Assembly: GCA_910576205.1 (NCBI GenBank)
Contig: CAJTHL010000005.1
Span: forward strand, 152,072-216,071
Reading direction: 5' to 3'
Source: Clostridia bacterium
GTDB taxonomy: Bacteria > Bacillota > Clostridia > Lachnospirales > Lachnospiraceae
DNA: 64,000 nt
Position 1 is the stretch's first letter; each line of letters begins with the position of its first letter. A model generated the notes under the pieces. That model was not told the origin of the DNA. It saw only the letters and a program-made list of their open reading frames with translations, and ran no database searches. The position numbers and the translations under genes are program-made. Positions 51,050 to 59,352 of this stretch are shown here, one piece after another.

Positions 51050-52063
51050 TTATCCTTCCTCTCTTAAGATATTCTCTTTTATTTTATCGTTGATATGCTG
51101 CTCCTGGAATGTGACACACTGGATAATCGAATTTTTCACTTCCTTTGCCTTGGAGCTTCCGTGGGTCTTTACCACAAGGCCTTTCAGACCCAGAAGGGGG
51201 GCGCCGCCATGCTCAGAGGCGTCAAAGGATTTCAAAGTCTCTTTCAAGGCCGGCTTTACCAGAAGCGCGCCGATCTTACTGCGAAGGCTGGTCATCATGC
51301 CGCCCTTGATCTTACTGATAAGCACAGCTCCCACACCCTCGTAAAGCTTTAAGATAACGTTTCCCACAAAGGCCTCGCAGACAATAACGTCCGCTCCTCC
51401 ATGGGGAATCTCCCTGGCCTCAATGCTCCCAATAAAGTTTATATCGCCGCACGCTTTCAGCAGAGGGAAAGTCTCCTTTACAAGGCCATTTCCCTTCTCC
51501 TCCTCCGCTCCGATATTCACTATGGCAACCCGGGGATTTTTCACCCCCATTACATGCTCCATGTAAATGGAGCCCATTCTGGCAAACTGTACCAGATGAG
51601 AGGGCCGGGCGTCCACATTCGCCCCGCAGTCAATCAGCAGGGAAACACCCTTCTCTGTGGGAAGCAGCGGCGCAAGAGGCGGTCTCTCCACACCCTTAAT
51701 CCTCCCAACCAGAACCTGCCCGCCGACCAGGACAGCTCCGGAGCTTCCCGCCGACACGAAGGCGTCCGCCTTCCCGTCCTTCACCATCTTCATGCCAACT
51801 ACGATAGAAGAGTCCTTCTTGGAACGGATGGCTGCTACCGGCGGCTCCGCCGTCTCGATCACCTGGGTAGCCGGCACCACTTCCATCTGCTCCGCGTTAA
51901 AGGTATAAGCGCCAAGCTTCTCTTCAATCACCTCCCGGCGGCCTACCAGAAGCACCTGGATATCCTTTCTCTCCTGTATTGCTTCCACCGCGCCTTTGAT
52001 AATCTCTCCGGGGGCATTGTCCCCGCCCATTGCATCCACTGCAACTCTGATATACTCCTGCAT
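51050..52063 (-). CDS. plsX: Phosphate acyltransferase PlsX
   Basis: Converts acyl-ACP to acyl-phosphate for phospholipid synthesis (337 aa). Conserved segments are VAVDAMGGDNAPGEI, SAGSSGAVLVGG, DCGANVDARPSHL and VCEAFVGNVILKLYEG. GGGAGG precedes the ATG. It lies between rpmF and acpP, the usual fatty-acid/ribosome junction. Confidence 0.96.
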   Translation of the reverse strand: MQEYIRVAVDAMGGDNAPGEIIKGAVEAIQERKDIQVLLVGRREVIEEKLGAYTFNAEQMEVVPATQVIETAEPPVAAIRSKKDSSIVVGMKMVKDGKADAFVSAGSSGAVLVGGQVLVGRIKGVERPPLAPLLPTEKGVSLLIDCGANVDARPSHLVQFARMGSIYMEHVMGVKNPRVAIVNIGAEEEKGNGLVKETFPLLKACGDINFIGSIEAREIPHGGADVIVCEAFVGNVILKLYEGVGAVLISKIKGGMMTSLRSKIGALLVKPALKETLKSFDASEHGGAPLLGLKGLVVKTHGSSKAKEVKNSIIQCVTFQEQHINDKIKENILREEG

Positions 52064-52176
52064 GGGTTTTATCCTCCCTATTTCTATATCATCATACTAG
52101 ATATCAATTCAGAAATCAACAGAAAATTTTATGCTTTTCACGGATTATACAGAGGGCGCATTTCCCTGCTCCTCTT

Positions 52177-52208
52177 AAAAAAACAAGCCGTCCGGATTCC
52201 CGGACGGC
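52177..52208 (-). terminator. Terminator after rpmF
   Basis: A perfect 9-bp stem GCCGTCCGG / CCGGACGGC (52187-52208) followed on the minus strand by TTGTTTTTTT. It lies 15 bp after the rpmF stop and must limit read-through into plsX. Confidence 0.9.
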
Positions 52209-52223
52209 TGTTCTTTTCCCTTT

Positions 52224-52403
52224 TTAGTCAACAGAGACAATCTCTTTCTTGTTATAGCTTCCACAGGATTTGCAAACTCTGTGAGACAGCATCAAAGCGC
52301 CGCATTTGCTGCACTTTACGAGATTCATCTCGCTCATTTTCCAGTTTGCTCTTCTCTTGTCGCGTCTTCCCTTGGAAGATTTATTTTTGGGACAAATAGA
52401 CAT
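52224..52403 (-). CDS. rpmF: 50S ribosomal protein L32
   Basis: A 59-residue protein read directly from the minus strand: it begins MSICPKNKSSKGRRDKRRAN and contains a zinc-ribbon with two CxxC pairs (CSKC at 31-34, CKSC at 44-47), the zinc-binding form of L32. GAGGAGG precedes the ATG. It follows yceD by 27 bp, the conserved pairing. Confidence 0.96.
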   Translation of the reverse strand: MSICPKNKSSKGRRDKRRANWKMSEMNLVKCSKCGALMLSHRVCKSCGSYNKKEIVSVD

Positions 52404-52430
52404 TGGTCACACCTCCTCATTTATCACTTT

Positions 52431-52964
52431 CTACCCATTTGGGCAACCTTTTCTGTTAAATACATCACGAATTGCAGCCATACGCGGATCCAACTCAGCC
52501 GTGTCGCAGTCACAGCTGTCCAGGTTGAGATTTTTTCCGCACTTTTTGCAGATTCCCTTACAGTCCTCTCTGCACAAAGTCTTCATGGGCCAGTTCATGA
52601 GAATCTCACTGCGAACCAGATCGTCTACATCCAGGTCAGATCCTAAGAGGATTTCCGTCTCCTCAGGCTCCTCTGTTCCGTTCTCCTCCCCGGACAGAAC
52701 CTTCACTTCCTTTTCAATATGTAAAGAAAGCTCGGTTTCCACATCCTCCAGACAACGGTCACAGGGAATCACTACCGTAATCCCGGCCGTTCCAAGAAGC
52801 CGCACCTGGTTTTCTCCAAGGTTTTCCGCAGTCAGCCTGCAGGGGCTTTTCTCCCGGATCGGAAAAATGCCCAGAGCAGAAACAAATTCCTCCATCTCAA
52901 GAGGGATTGTCCATTCCATAATCTTTCCATCCCAGGATAAAACATCTGTCAAATGAATCTGCAT
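52431..52964 (-). CDS. yceD: YceD/DUF177 family protein
   Basis: A 177-residue DUF177 protein always found upstream of rpmF and linked to 23S rRNA accumulation in other organisms. It has the VIPCDRCLEDVET motif in the middle and a Cys-rich CREDCKGICKKCGKNLN segment that could bind zinc near the C-terminus. It is the first gene of the operon to ftsY, directly after a consensus promoter; TAGGAG precedes the ATG. Confidence 0.93.
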   Translation of the reverse strand: MQIHLTDVLSWDGKIMEWTIPLEMEEFVSALGIFPIREKSPCRLTAENLGENQVRLLGTAGITVVIPCDRCLEDVETELSLHIEKEVKVLSGEENGTEEPEETEILLGSDLDVDDLVRSEILMNWPMKTLCREDCKGICKKCGKNLNLDSCDCDTAELDPRMAAIRDVFNRKGCPNG

Positions 52965-52990
52965 AGTACTCTCCTAATGCATACTTGAAC

Positions 52991-53019
52991 ATTATACCCA
53001 CAGAACAGGCTTTTGTCAA
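52991..53019 (-). promoter_or_regulatory. Consensus promoter of the yceD-rpmF-plsX-acpP-rnc-smc-ftsY block
   Basis: On the minus strand TTGACA (53019-53014), 17-nt spacer, TATAAT (52996-52991): a perfect sigma-A promoter about 27 bp before the yceD start. Confidence 0.9.
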
Positions 53020-53072
53020 CTATTTTTTTCTGACTGCCATAGTCCGTTGTCCTGTCAGAAATCCGTCGGCAA

Positions 53073-54266
53073 TTACTGCACCAGCCGCAAAGTCTCCCTT
53101 GCAATGGCAAGCTCCTCATTGGTAGGCAGCACCATAACCTTCACCTTGGAATCCGGTGTGGAGATCATCTGCCTTTTGCCTCTGCAGTTGTTTGCCTCAT
53201 CGTCGATCTCAACGCCCAGGTAGCCCAGGTAGGAGCAGATGTCCTTGCGGGCCTTCATATCGTTCTCGCCTACGCCGGCGGTAAAGGCAATGGCGTCCAC
53301 GCCGTTTAAGGCTGCCGCATATGCGCCGATATATTTGGCCACTCTGTAGACAAAGGCGTCCAGGGCGGTCTTTGCTCTCTCATTGCCCTCGTCTGCCGCC
53401 TTGCCCAGGTCGCGGAAATCGCTGGACACGCCGCTGATGCCAAGAACGCCGGATTTCTTGTTGAGGATATTCAGCACCTCATTGACATCCTTGTTCTCTT
53501 TGTTGCAGATATACTGCACCACAGCCGCGTCCACATCGCCGCTTCTTGTTCCCATAATCAAGCCTTCCAGAGGGGTAAGTCCCATGGAGGTGTCCACGCA
53601 TTTTCCGCCGATGGACGCGGAAATACTGGATCCGTTACCCAGATGGCACACGATTACTTTGCCCTTCCCGGGATCAAGGTTTGCAAACTTCAGCGCTTCG
53701 CCGGACACAAACATGTGGCTTGTTCCGTGGAAACCGTAGCGGCGCAGGCTGTATTTCTCAAAATACTCGTAAGGAATGGCATACAGGTAAGCTTTCTCTG
53801 GCATCTTCATGCCAAAGCCGGTATCCCATACAGCTATGTTTGGAGTTCCGGGCATAGCCTTCTCGCAGGCCTCGATACCCATAAGGTTGGCCGGATTGTG
53901 AAGAGGTCCTAAATCAAAGCACTCTTTAATAACCCGCTTTACATCCTCGTTTACAATAATGGAATCACTGTATACCGTGCCTGCATGCAGCACCCGGTGT
54001 CCCACCGCGGCGATCTCGCTGGTATCCTTGATTACCCCGTAGGTAGCGTCCTGAAGGGCCTCCATAACCATCTCAATGGCGGTTACATGGGTGGGCATGG
54101 CCTTCTCTACCACATAGTCCTCTTTTCCCGCCGCCTTGTGGGTCAGCATAGAGCCCTCGATTCCGATTCTCTCGCAGAGTCCCTTTGCCACTACGGACTC
54201 ATTGTCCATATCAATGAGCTGGTATTTTAAAGAAGAGCTTCCACAGTTGATAACTAATATTTTCAT
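53073..54266 (-). CDS. ackA: Acetate kinase
   Basis: ATP-forming acetate kinase (397 aa) completing acetate fermentation. Motifs: LVINCGSSSLKYQLID, FHGTSHMFVSGEA, HLGNGSSISASIGGKCVDTSMG and AFTAGVGEND. It lies 78 bp after pduL, with which it forms the acetyl-CoA to acetate pathway. A short dispersed hairpin element precedes TAGGAG and the ATG. Confidence 0.97.
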   Translation of the reverse strand: MKILVINCGSSSLKYQLIDMDNESVVAKGLCERIGIEGSMLTHKAAGKEDYVVEKAMPTHVTAIEMVMEALQDATYGVIKDTSEIAAVGHRVLHAGTVYSDSIIVNEDVKRVIKECFDLGPLHNPANLMGIEACEKAMPGTPNIAVWDTGFGMKMPEKAYLYAIPYEYFEKYSLRRYGFHGTSHMFVSGEALKFANLDPGKGKVIVCHLGNGSSISASIGGKCVDTSMGLTPLEGLIMGTRSGDVDAAVVQYICNKENKDVNEVLNILNKKSGVLGISGVSSDFRDLGKAADEGNERAKTALDAFVYRVAKYIGAYAAALNGVDAIAFTAGVGENDMKARKDICSYLGYLGVEIDDEANNCRGKRQMISTPDSKVKVMVLPTNEELAIARETLRLVQ

Positions 54267-54280
54267 TTTTATGTACTCCT

Positions 54281-54340
54281 ATTCCGTTTTGCATCCCGCC
54301 TTCCAGTCCTTCCGGAGCCTGGCGGATGCTGGTCTTTTTA
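54281..54340 (-). repeat. Dispersed 5'-UTR hairpin element, short copy before ackA
   Basis: Gene-sense CAGCATCCGCC ... GGCGGGATGC forms the outer stem, with CCGG and a loop between, followed by AAAACGGAATAGGAG. The inner arms of the long form are missing, so this is a minimal or deleted version. Confidence 0.6.
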
Positions 54341-54344
54341 TATT

Positions 54345-54914
54345 TTATTTCACGATCTCGCCGTATACTTCCCTGCCGCAGCCCGCCGCGTTAGACTCGT
54401 CGGTGTCAATGTGCATGGCCAGGGCGAATTTGGGGCTTACACGGACAACCACATCGCCGAATACCAGGCTTCTGCCGTCGGTGTCGATTTTTACGGAAAC
54501 GATCTCTTTGTCAGCTACGCCAAGCTTTTCGGCATCCTCGGGGGTTGCATGGATATGACGCTTTGCGGCAATCACGCCTTCCTTTAACTCTACCTCCCCT
54601 GCCGGGCCTACCAGCTTACATGCGCCGGAGCCTGCCACATCGCCGGACTCACGAACCGGAGCTGCGATTCCAAGGGAACGGGCGTCTGTGAGGGAGATCT
54701 CCACCTGGCTTGCGGGACGCACGGGTCCAAGGATGGATACGCCGGCCATTTCCTTTTTCGGCCCCACTACGGTAACTCTCTCCTCGCAGGCATACTGTCC
54801 GGGCTGGGACAGGTCCTTCTTTTTGGTCAGCTCATAGCCCTTGCCAAATAAGGTCTCCAGATCCTCCTGGGAAACATGTACGTGGCGCGCGGATGTCTCA
54901 ACAATAAAATTCAT
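54345..54914 (-). CDS. pduL: Phosphate acyltransferase PduL (non-Pta phosphotransacetylase)
   Basis: A 189-residue PduL-family zinc enzyme that interconverts acyl-CoA and acyl-phosphate. Zinc-binding His motifs are ARHVHVS near the start and AKRHIHATPEDA in the second barrel; MHIDTDESNAAG ends the domain. There is no N-terminal encapsulation peptide and no microcompartment gene nearby, so it probably serves as the housekeeping phosphotransacetylase together with ackA downstream. AAGGAG precedes the ATG. Confidence 0.93.
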   Translation of the reverse strand: MNFIVETSARHVHVSQEDLETLFGKGYELTKKKDLSQPGQYACEERVTVVGPKKEMAGVSILGPVRPASQVEISLTDARSLGIAAPVRESGDVAGSGACKLVGPAGEVELKEGVIAAKRHIHATPEDAEKLGVADKEIVSVKIDTDGRSLVFGDVVVRVSPKFALAMHIDTDESNAAGCGREVYGEIVK

Positions 54915-54974
54915 GGTTTTTTCTCCTTTTCTTTGTATAATTCGTAATGCCGCGAAAGGGCGGCCCTACATTCT

Positions 54975-55003
54975 ATTTTAGAGGTTTGCACAAAATTTTT
55001 CAA
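54975..55003 (-). promoter_or_regulatory. Promoter of pduL-ackA
   Basis: On the minus strand TTGAAA (55003-54998) and TAAAAT (54980-54975) with a 17-nt spacer, about 60 bp before the start codon. Confidence 0.65.
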
Positions 55004-55038
55004 CCCTTGTCTCTAAAAAAAGACACAATTTATGCTAT

Positions 55039-56100
55039 TTATTTCCCGCCCGGCACCTCGGAGATCAGGATGCAGTTGGGCGTCTCTACGGAAATGGGTT
55101 TTCCCCACAGGGTAAAATATTTCTTCTCGTAATTTACCTTAAAAACCGTGATGGTATTTGTCTCGTGATTCAGCGAAATAATGTGACGGTTATCCGGGAA
55201 AAAGTCGCCCGCCTTGGGATAGTCCCCACTAATTGGCAGGATACAGATTCTGGTGAGAAGTCCCGTGTCTTTATCCACCGCAAAGAGGCCCGCCGTGTTG
55301 TCCCCGGCGTTGGTACACAAAAGCAGGCTATCGTCCCTGGAAAACCTGAGCGCGCTGGCCGCGCTGGATGCCGAGTGGTACTCGTTTAAGGTGGATACCT
55401 TCTGAATCAGCTCAAATTTCGGTGTCTTGCCGCTGCCGTCATAGCTGTAAACACTGATGTAATTTTTAAGCTCGCTGATTACATAGGCAAATTTCCCGTC
55501 TCTTCGGAATTTTAATATCCTGGGCGCGCTCTCCAGCTCGCAGTGCAGAAGATCCTGAAGCTTAAGCTTTCCTTTCTCCCCGTCAAATTTATAGATTTTT
55601 ATCTGATCCACCCCCAGGTCCACGGCGCAGAGAAACCGTCCGTCGGGAGTGAGGTTCACACAGTTTACATGAGGCCGGAAGTTCCGCTCCGCCACGCTGC
55701 CAAGGCCCTTATGGAAAATACCGTCCGTTACTTCCCCCACGGTTCCGTCCTCGTTCAGCCGCATGGCCGTCACCTTTCCGTCATGCCATCCGGCCACGAA
55801 CAGGTATTTATCCTCCCGGTCCGTAGACAGATAACATCCCCGCATGCCGTCAATAGGCGCGCTGTTCATGGGCCGCAGATCCCCGTCCGGCATAATCTCA
55901 AAGGAGCGCACTCCCTCGTCCGCGATGGAGTACAGAAATCTGCCGTTGTGGGACTTCTTTATATAGGAAGGGTTATTGATAGGAATCACCTTCCGCTCCT
56001 CCATCCGTCCGTTTTCCACATCCAGATCGTAAATATGGATTCCCTTGCTGTTTCCGTGGGTGTAGGTGCCCACATATGCTACAAATTTCTTATCTTCCAT
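55039..56100 (-). CDS. Lactonase family (YbhE-type 6-phosphogluconolactonase-like) beta-propeller
   Basis: A 353-residue seven-bladed propeller of the Pgl/YbhE lactonase family. Blade repeats are visible (YVGTYTHGNSKGIHIYDLDVENG; PHVNCVNLTPDGRFLCAVDLG; ASALRFSRDDSLLLCTNAG; FFPDNRHIISLNHETNTITVF). It may hydrolyse 6-phosphogluconolactone or another sugar lactone; no pentose-phosphate genes are adjacent. GGAGG precedes the ATG and a promoter lies upstream. Confidence 0.88.
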   Translation of the reverse strand: MEDKKFVAYVGTYTHGNSKGIHIYDLDVENGRMEERKVIPINNPSYIKKSHNGRFLYSIADEGVRSFEIMPDGDLRPMNSAPIDGMRGCYLSTDREDKYLFVAGWHDGKVTAMRLNEDGTVGEVTDGIFHKGLGSVAERNFRPHVNCVNLTPDGRFLCAVDLGVDQIKIYKFDGEKGKLKLQDLLHCELESAPRILKFRRDGKFAYVISELKNYISVYSYDGSGKTPKFELIQKVSTLNEYHSASSAASALRFSRDDSLLLCTNAGDNTAGLFAVDKDTGLLTRICILPISGDYPKAGDFFPDNRHIISLNHETNTITVFKVNYEKKYFTLWGKPISVETPNCILISEVPGGK

Positions 56101-56164
56101 TTGTTATTCCTCCAGGTATCCTAGCATTTGCACTGCGCATAAAATCCACAATGTATTTATGGAT

Positions 56165-56193
56165 ATCTTACCATATTTTTTCCGGTTTGTTAA
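56165..56193 (-). promoter_or_regulatory. Promoter of the lactonase gene
   Basis: On the minus strand TTAACA (56193-56188) and TAAGAT (56170-56165) are 17 nt apart, in the gap after hemL. Confidence 0.6.
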
Positions 56194-56231
56194 CCCTGTT
56201 CCTGCCCTTCTGTATCCGGCTTGAAATCCCT

Positions 56232-57548
56232 CTACCAGCAGCACCTCTCAAGAGTGGAAACGCCCCTGTGAAACCCCAGGAAATACCCCCGCATGGCGGC
56301 AAGGGTCATGTCGATATCCTCCTCCGTCATGGCCGCCGACACAAACATGGCCTCAAACTGGGAGGGCGCCAGGTAAATCCCTGCCTTCAGCATATGTCTG
56401 AAATACTCCGCAAATGCCTTTGTGTCCGCTGTCTTTGCCAGGGTATAGTCTCTCACCGCCTGGTCCGTAAAGAAGAGGCAGCCTAAAGAGCCGATGTGAT
56501 TGAGCTGACAGCTCCTTTTGCTCTCCGCAAGTATCTGCCCGATGCCGTCAAAGAGCCGCTCACTCATGCGGGTAAGCTTCCCGTAGAAATCCGGCGTTTC
56601 CTTTAGAATCGTAAGCTGGGCAATACCTGCGGCCATGGCTACGGGATTGCCGCTTAAGGTTCCCGCCTGGTAAACCGGGCCCAGCGGAGCCACCAGCTCC
56701 ATAATCTCCCGCCGTCCGCCGTAGGCCCCCACCGGCATACCGCCGCCGATGATTTTTCCAAAGGTGGTGAGATCCGGCATAATGTGGAAATATCCCTGGG
56801 CGCCGTCCGGTCCAAGGCGGAATCCCGTGATCACCTCATCAAAGATAAGAAGGGAGCCGTTTTGCGTGCAGAGCTCCCGCAGGGCCTGAAGGAAGCCCTC
56901 CCTGGGAGGCACCACGCCCATATTGGCCCCCACCGGCTCCAGAATCACCGCCGCAATCTCTTTTCCACAGGCGTTAAAAAGCGCTTCCACGCTTGCGATA
57001 TCGTTGTAGACAGCCGTTAGAGTATCCTGGCTGCACCCTTCGGGCACGCCTGCGCTGTCGGGCACGCCCGCCGTCATAACGCCGGATCCCGCCTTTACCA
57101 GCATGGCGTCGCTGTGCCCGTGATAGCACCCGGCAAATTTGACAATCTTATTTCTCCTGGTGTACCCCCTTGCCAGCCGCACGGCGCTCATAACCGCCTC
57201 GGTGCCGGAGTTCACCATGCGCACCATTTCTATAGAAGGAACCATATCACAGATAAGCTTTGCCATGGTCACCTCCGCCTCTGTGGCGGCCCCAAAGCTC
57301 AGCCCCTTTTCGCAGGCCTCCTTAACCGCCTCCAGGACCCGGGGATGGTTGTGCCCCAGAATCATGGGCCCCCAGGAGCCCACAAAATCCAGATAACGCC
57401 TGCCGTCCACATCTGTAATGTAGGCGCCCTTTCCGCTCTCGATAAACCGGGGCGTCTCCCCCACGGAGCCAAAAGCCCGCACCGGCGAATTGACGCCCCC
57501 TGGTATGTAATTTACCGCTTCCGCAAATAAGCTCTCTGATCTTGTCAT
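56232..57548 (-). CDS. hemL: Glutamate-1-semialdehyde 2,1-aminomutase
   Basis: PLP enzyme (438 aa) making 5-aminolevulinate in the C5 pathway. PLP Lys in TTFGKIIGGGMPVGAYGG; family segments PGGVNSPVRAFGSVG, MVNSGTEAVMSAVRLARG and YQAGTLSGNPVAMAAG. Its ATG overlaps the hemB stop by one base (TAATG), so the two are coupled. Confidence 0.96.
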   Translation of the reverse strand: MTRSESLFAEAVNYIPGGVNSPVRAFGSVGETPRFIESGKGAYITDVDGRRYLDFVGSWGPMILGHNHPRVLEAVKEACEKGLSFGAATEAEVTMAKLICDMVPSIEMVRMVNSGTEAVMSAVRLARGYTRRNKIVKFAGCYHGHSDAMLVKAGSGVMTAGVPDSAGVPEGCSQDTLTAVYNDIASVEALFNACGKEIAAVILEPVGANMGVVPPREGFLQALRELCTQNGSLLIFDEVITGFRLGPDGAQGYFHIMPDLTTFGKIIGGGMPVGAYGGRREIMELVAPLGPVYQAGTLSGNPVAMAAGIAQLTILKETPDFYGKLTRMSERLFDGIGQILAESKRSCQLNHIGSLGCLFFTDQAVRDYTLAKTADTKAFAEYFRHMLKAGIYLAPSQFEAMFVSAAMTEEDIDMTLAAMRGYFLGFHRGVSTLERCCW

Positions 57549-58531
57549 TATCCGATTCTCCCCTCATCCATAAACTGGGCAATTTTTTCTGCGTAATAAG
57601 TAAGGAAAATATCCGTCCCCGCCCGGTACACGGAGGCGGCCATCTCGCACACAATGGCATCCTCGTCCACATAACCCAGGGCCGCTCCTGCCTTAATAAG
57701 GGCGTATTCCCCGCTGACCCCGTAGGCAGCCACAGGAAGATCGATGGTTTCTTTCACCCGGGCGATCACGTCCAGGTAAGAGAGGGCCGGCTTCACCATA
57801 ATAATATCCGCTCCCTCCTCCATATCCAGCAGGGCCTCCTTGACGCCCTCCCTGACATTGTGGTAATCCATCTGATAGGATTTCCGGTCCCCAAATGCCG
57901 GCGCGCTGCCCGCCGCATCCCGGAAAGGCCCGTAAAAGGCGGAGGCATATTTCACCGCGTAGGACATAATGGGAGTTTCCAGACAGCCGTTTTTATCCAG
58001 CATATTCCGGATGGCCGCAATCCGCCCGTCCATCATATCCGAGGGCGCCACCATATCCGCCCCGGCCTGGACCTGGGACAGGGCAATCTTCGCCAGATAT
58101 TCCAGGGTCTTGTCGTTGTCCACATACTCCCCCCGTAGAATGCCGCAGTGTCCGTGGGAGGTGTACTCGCACATGCACACGTCTCCGATCAGGTACATCT
58201 GGGGAAATTCCTCCTTCGCCTTCCGGAAGGCCTTCTGCACAATGCCGTCCTGGGCATAGGCCCCGCTTCCGCAGGCGTCCTTGTGGTCGGGGATCCCAAA
58301 GAACATCACCTTGTCAACCCCCGCCTTTAAGAGCTCCTCCAGCTTATAGGGCATCTGATCCACGCTGTAGCGGTACTGCCCCGGCATGGTGGGAATCTCC
58401 TCCCTGATATTTTCCCCTTCCCGCACAAACATGGGGTAGATAAGGGAGCTCTTGTCCATCCTTGTCTCCCGCACCATTTTCCGAAGTGTACTTCCGTTTC
58501 GAAGCCTTCTGGGTCTGATTATCATATCCAT
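57548..58531 (-). CDS. hemB: Porphobilinogen synthase (zinc type)
   Basis: Condenses two 5-aminolevulinate molecules to porphobilinogen (327 aa). The Schiff-base lysines are in SYAVKYASAFYGPFR and IMVKPALSYLD. The Cys-rich VCMCEYTSHGHCGIL marks the zinc-dependent class. AAGGAG precedes the ATG. Genes between HemB and the siroheme step (hemC, cobA/hemD) and hemA are not in this window. Confidence 0.96.
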   Translation of the reverse strand: MDMIIRPRRLRNGSTLRKMVRETRMDKSSLIYPMFVREGENIREEIPTMPGQYRYSVDQMPYKLEELLKAGVDKVMFFGIPDHKDACGSGAYAQDGIVQKAFRKAKEEFPQMYLIGDVCMCEYTSHGHCGILRGEYVDNDKTLEYLAKIALSQVQAGADMVAPSDMMDGRIAAIRNMLDKNGCLETPIMSYAVKYASAFYGPFRDAAGSAPAFGDRKSYQMDYHNVREGVKEALLDMEEGADIIMVKPALSYLDVIARVKETIDLPVAAYGVSGEYALIKAGAALGYVDEDAIVCEMAASVYRAGTDIFLTYYAEKIAQFMDEGRIG

Positions 58532-58623
58532 TCCATCTCCTTATAAAGCTATTCTTATATTGAACATAGCAGAGTACGTTTCTCCTTTAGTCCCGCCCCA
58601 GGCCGCCTGTCCTCTTCCATGAT

Positions 58624-59091
58624 CTAGAAATCCTCCGTCTCCTGGCAGAACCTGCGTATTCCCTCCGTTACCCGTCTGGCAAGCCCGTGATCCGCGCCCC
58701 CGGCCGTAACACCCACCACCAGGTCGTCCTGCTTCACAATCCCCGGGAAATAAAAATCGCACAGGGCCTTATCACTGCACACATTCACCAGAATCCCCTT
58801 TTCCCGGCATTCCCGGTAAACCGCCTGGTTTATCTTTGTATTGTCTGTGGCCGCCAGCGCCAGATACGTCTCCCGGGAGAGCTCTCCCTCTCTGTAGGGG
58901 CGCGGCAAAAGCAGAAGCCTCCCCTCCTGTGCCAGTTCCAGCACCGGGGCGGAAGCCTCTGGTGCAATTACGGTAATCTTCTTTGTAAACCCGGATAAAG
59001 TCTGTATCCTTCTTGTGGCGATCCTTCCGGCGCCGATCACCACAACCTCTTTTTCCCACAGATCCACAAACAGCGGAAAATATGCTCCCAT
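58624..59091 (-). CDS. Precorrin-2 dehydrogenase (CysG N-terminal/SirC type)
   Basis: NAD-dependent dehydrogenase (155 aa) converting precorrin-2 to sirohydrochlorin. Rossmann motif VVVIGAGRIATRRIQTL; then LALAATDNTKINQAVYREC and NVCSDKALCDFYFPGIV, typical of the family; the C-terminal GVTAGGADHGLARRVTEGIR may bind substrate. ATG 59091 fits AAGGGATGGG. It is a stand-alone domain without the uroporphyrinogen methylase half, 92 bp before hemB. It feeds siroheme or cobalamin synthesis. Confidence 0.88.
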   Translation of the reverse strand: MGAYFPLFVDLWEKEVVVIGAGRIATRRIQTLSGFTKKITVIAPEASAPVLELAQEGRLLLLPRPYREGELSRETYLALAATDNTKINQAVYRECREKGILVNVCSDKALCDFYFPGIVKQDDLVVGVTAGGADHGLARRVTEGIRRFCQETEDF

Positions 59092-59231
59092 ATTATTCCC
59101 ATCCCTTGCACACATCCACCCAGCCTTCAGTCCCCGAAAACCTTTCCAGTTCCTCCGGCGTCACCTCAATGGCGCTGTTGCTGCTGCCCACAGCCGGAAA
59201 TCCTCTGATTTCCCCCTTCGCTTACGTGAAT

Positions 59232-59269
59232 ATTATATCCTCCCCGGACTTTTCTGTCAATGTCCGGGG
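59232..59269 (-). promoter_or_regulatory. Consensus promoter with operator-like inverted repeat, heme/siroheme operon
   Basis: On the minus strand TTGACA (59260-59255), 17-nt spacer, TATAAT (59237-59232). A perfect inverted repeat, CCCCGGAC at 59242-59249 and GTCCGGGG at 59262-59269, brackets the -35 and covers half the spacer, as a repressor operator would. Confidence 0.75.
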
Positions 59270-59309
59270 CGCGGCGGACACAGCATGGGTAACCCGGGCA
59301 AAAAGGTGC

Positions 59310-59342
59310 AAAGCCCTTTGTTATTTTAGGGACTTTGCACCT
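59310..59342 (-). terminator. Terminator after the HAD phosphatase gene
   Basis: The arms GGTGCAAAG and CTTTGCACC, extended by CCCT / AGGG with a bulge, lie 10 bp after the HAD stop and are followed on the minus strand by TTTTTGCC. The plus-strand side is also T-rich, so it may work in both directions. Confidence 0.82.
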
Positions 59343-59352
59343 TTATTATATC

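Noticed and set aside
53030..53066. Inverted repeat TTTCTGAC/GTCAGAAA after ackA as a terminator
   Set aside because: The loop is 19 nt and no T-run follows on the minus strand; it may be incidental.
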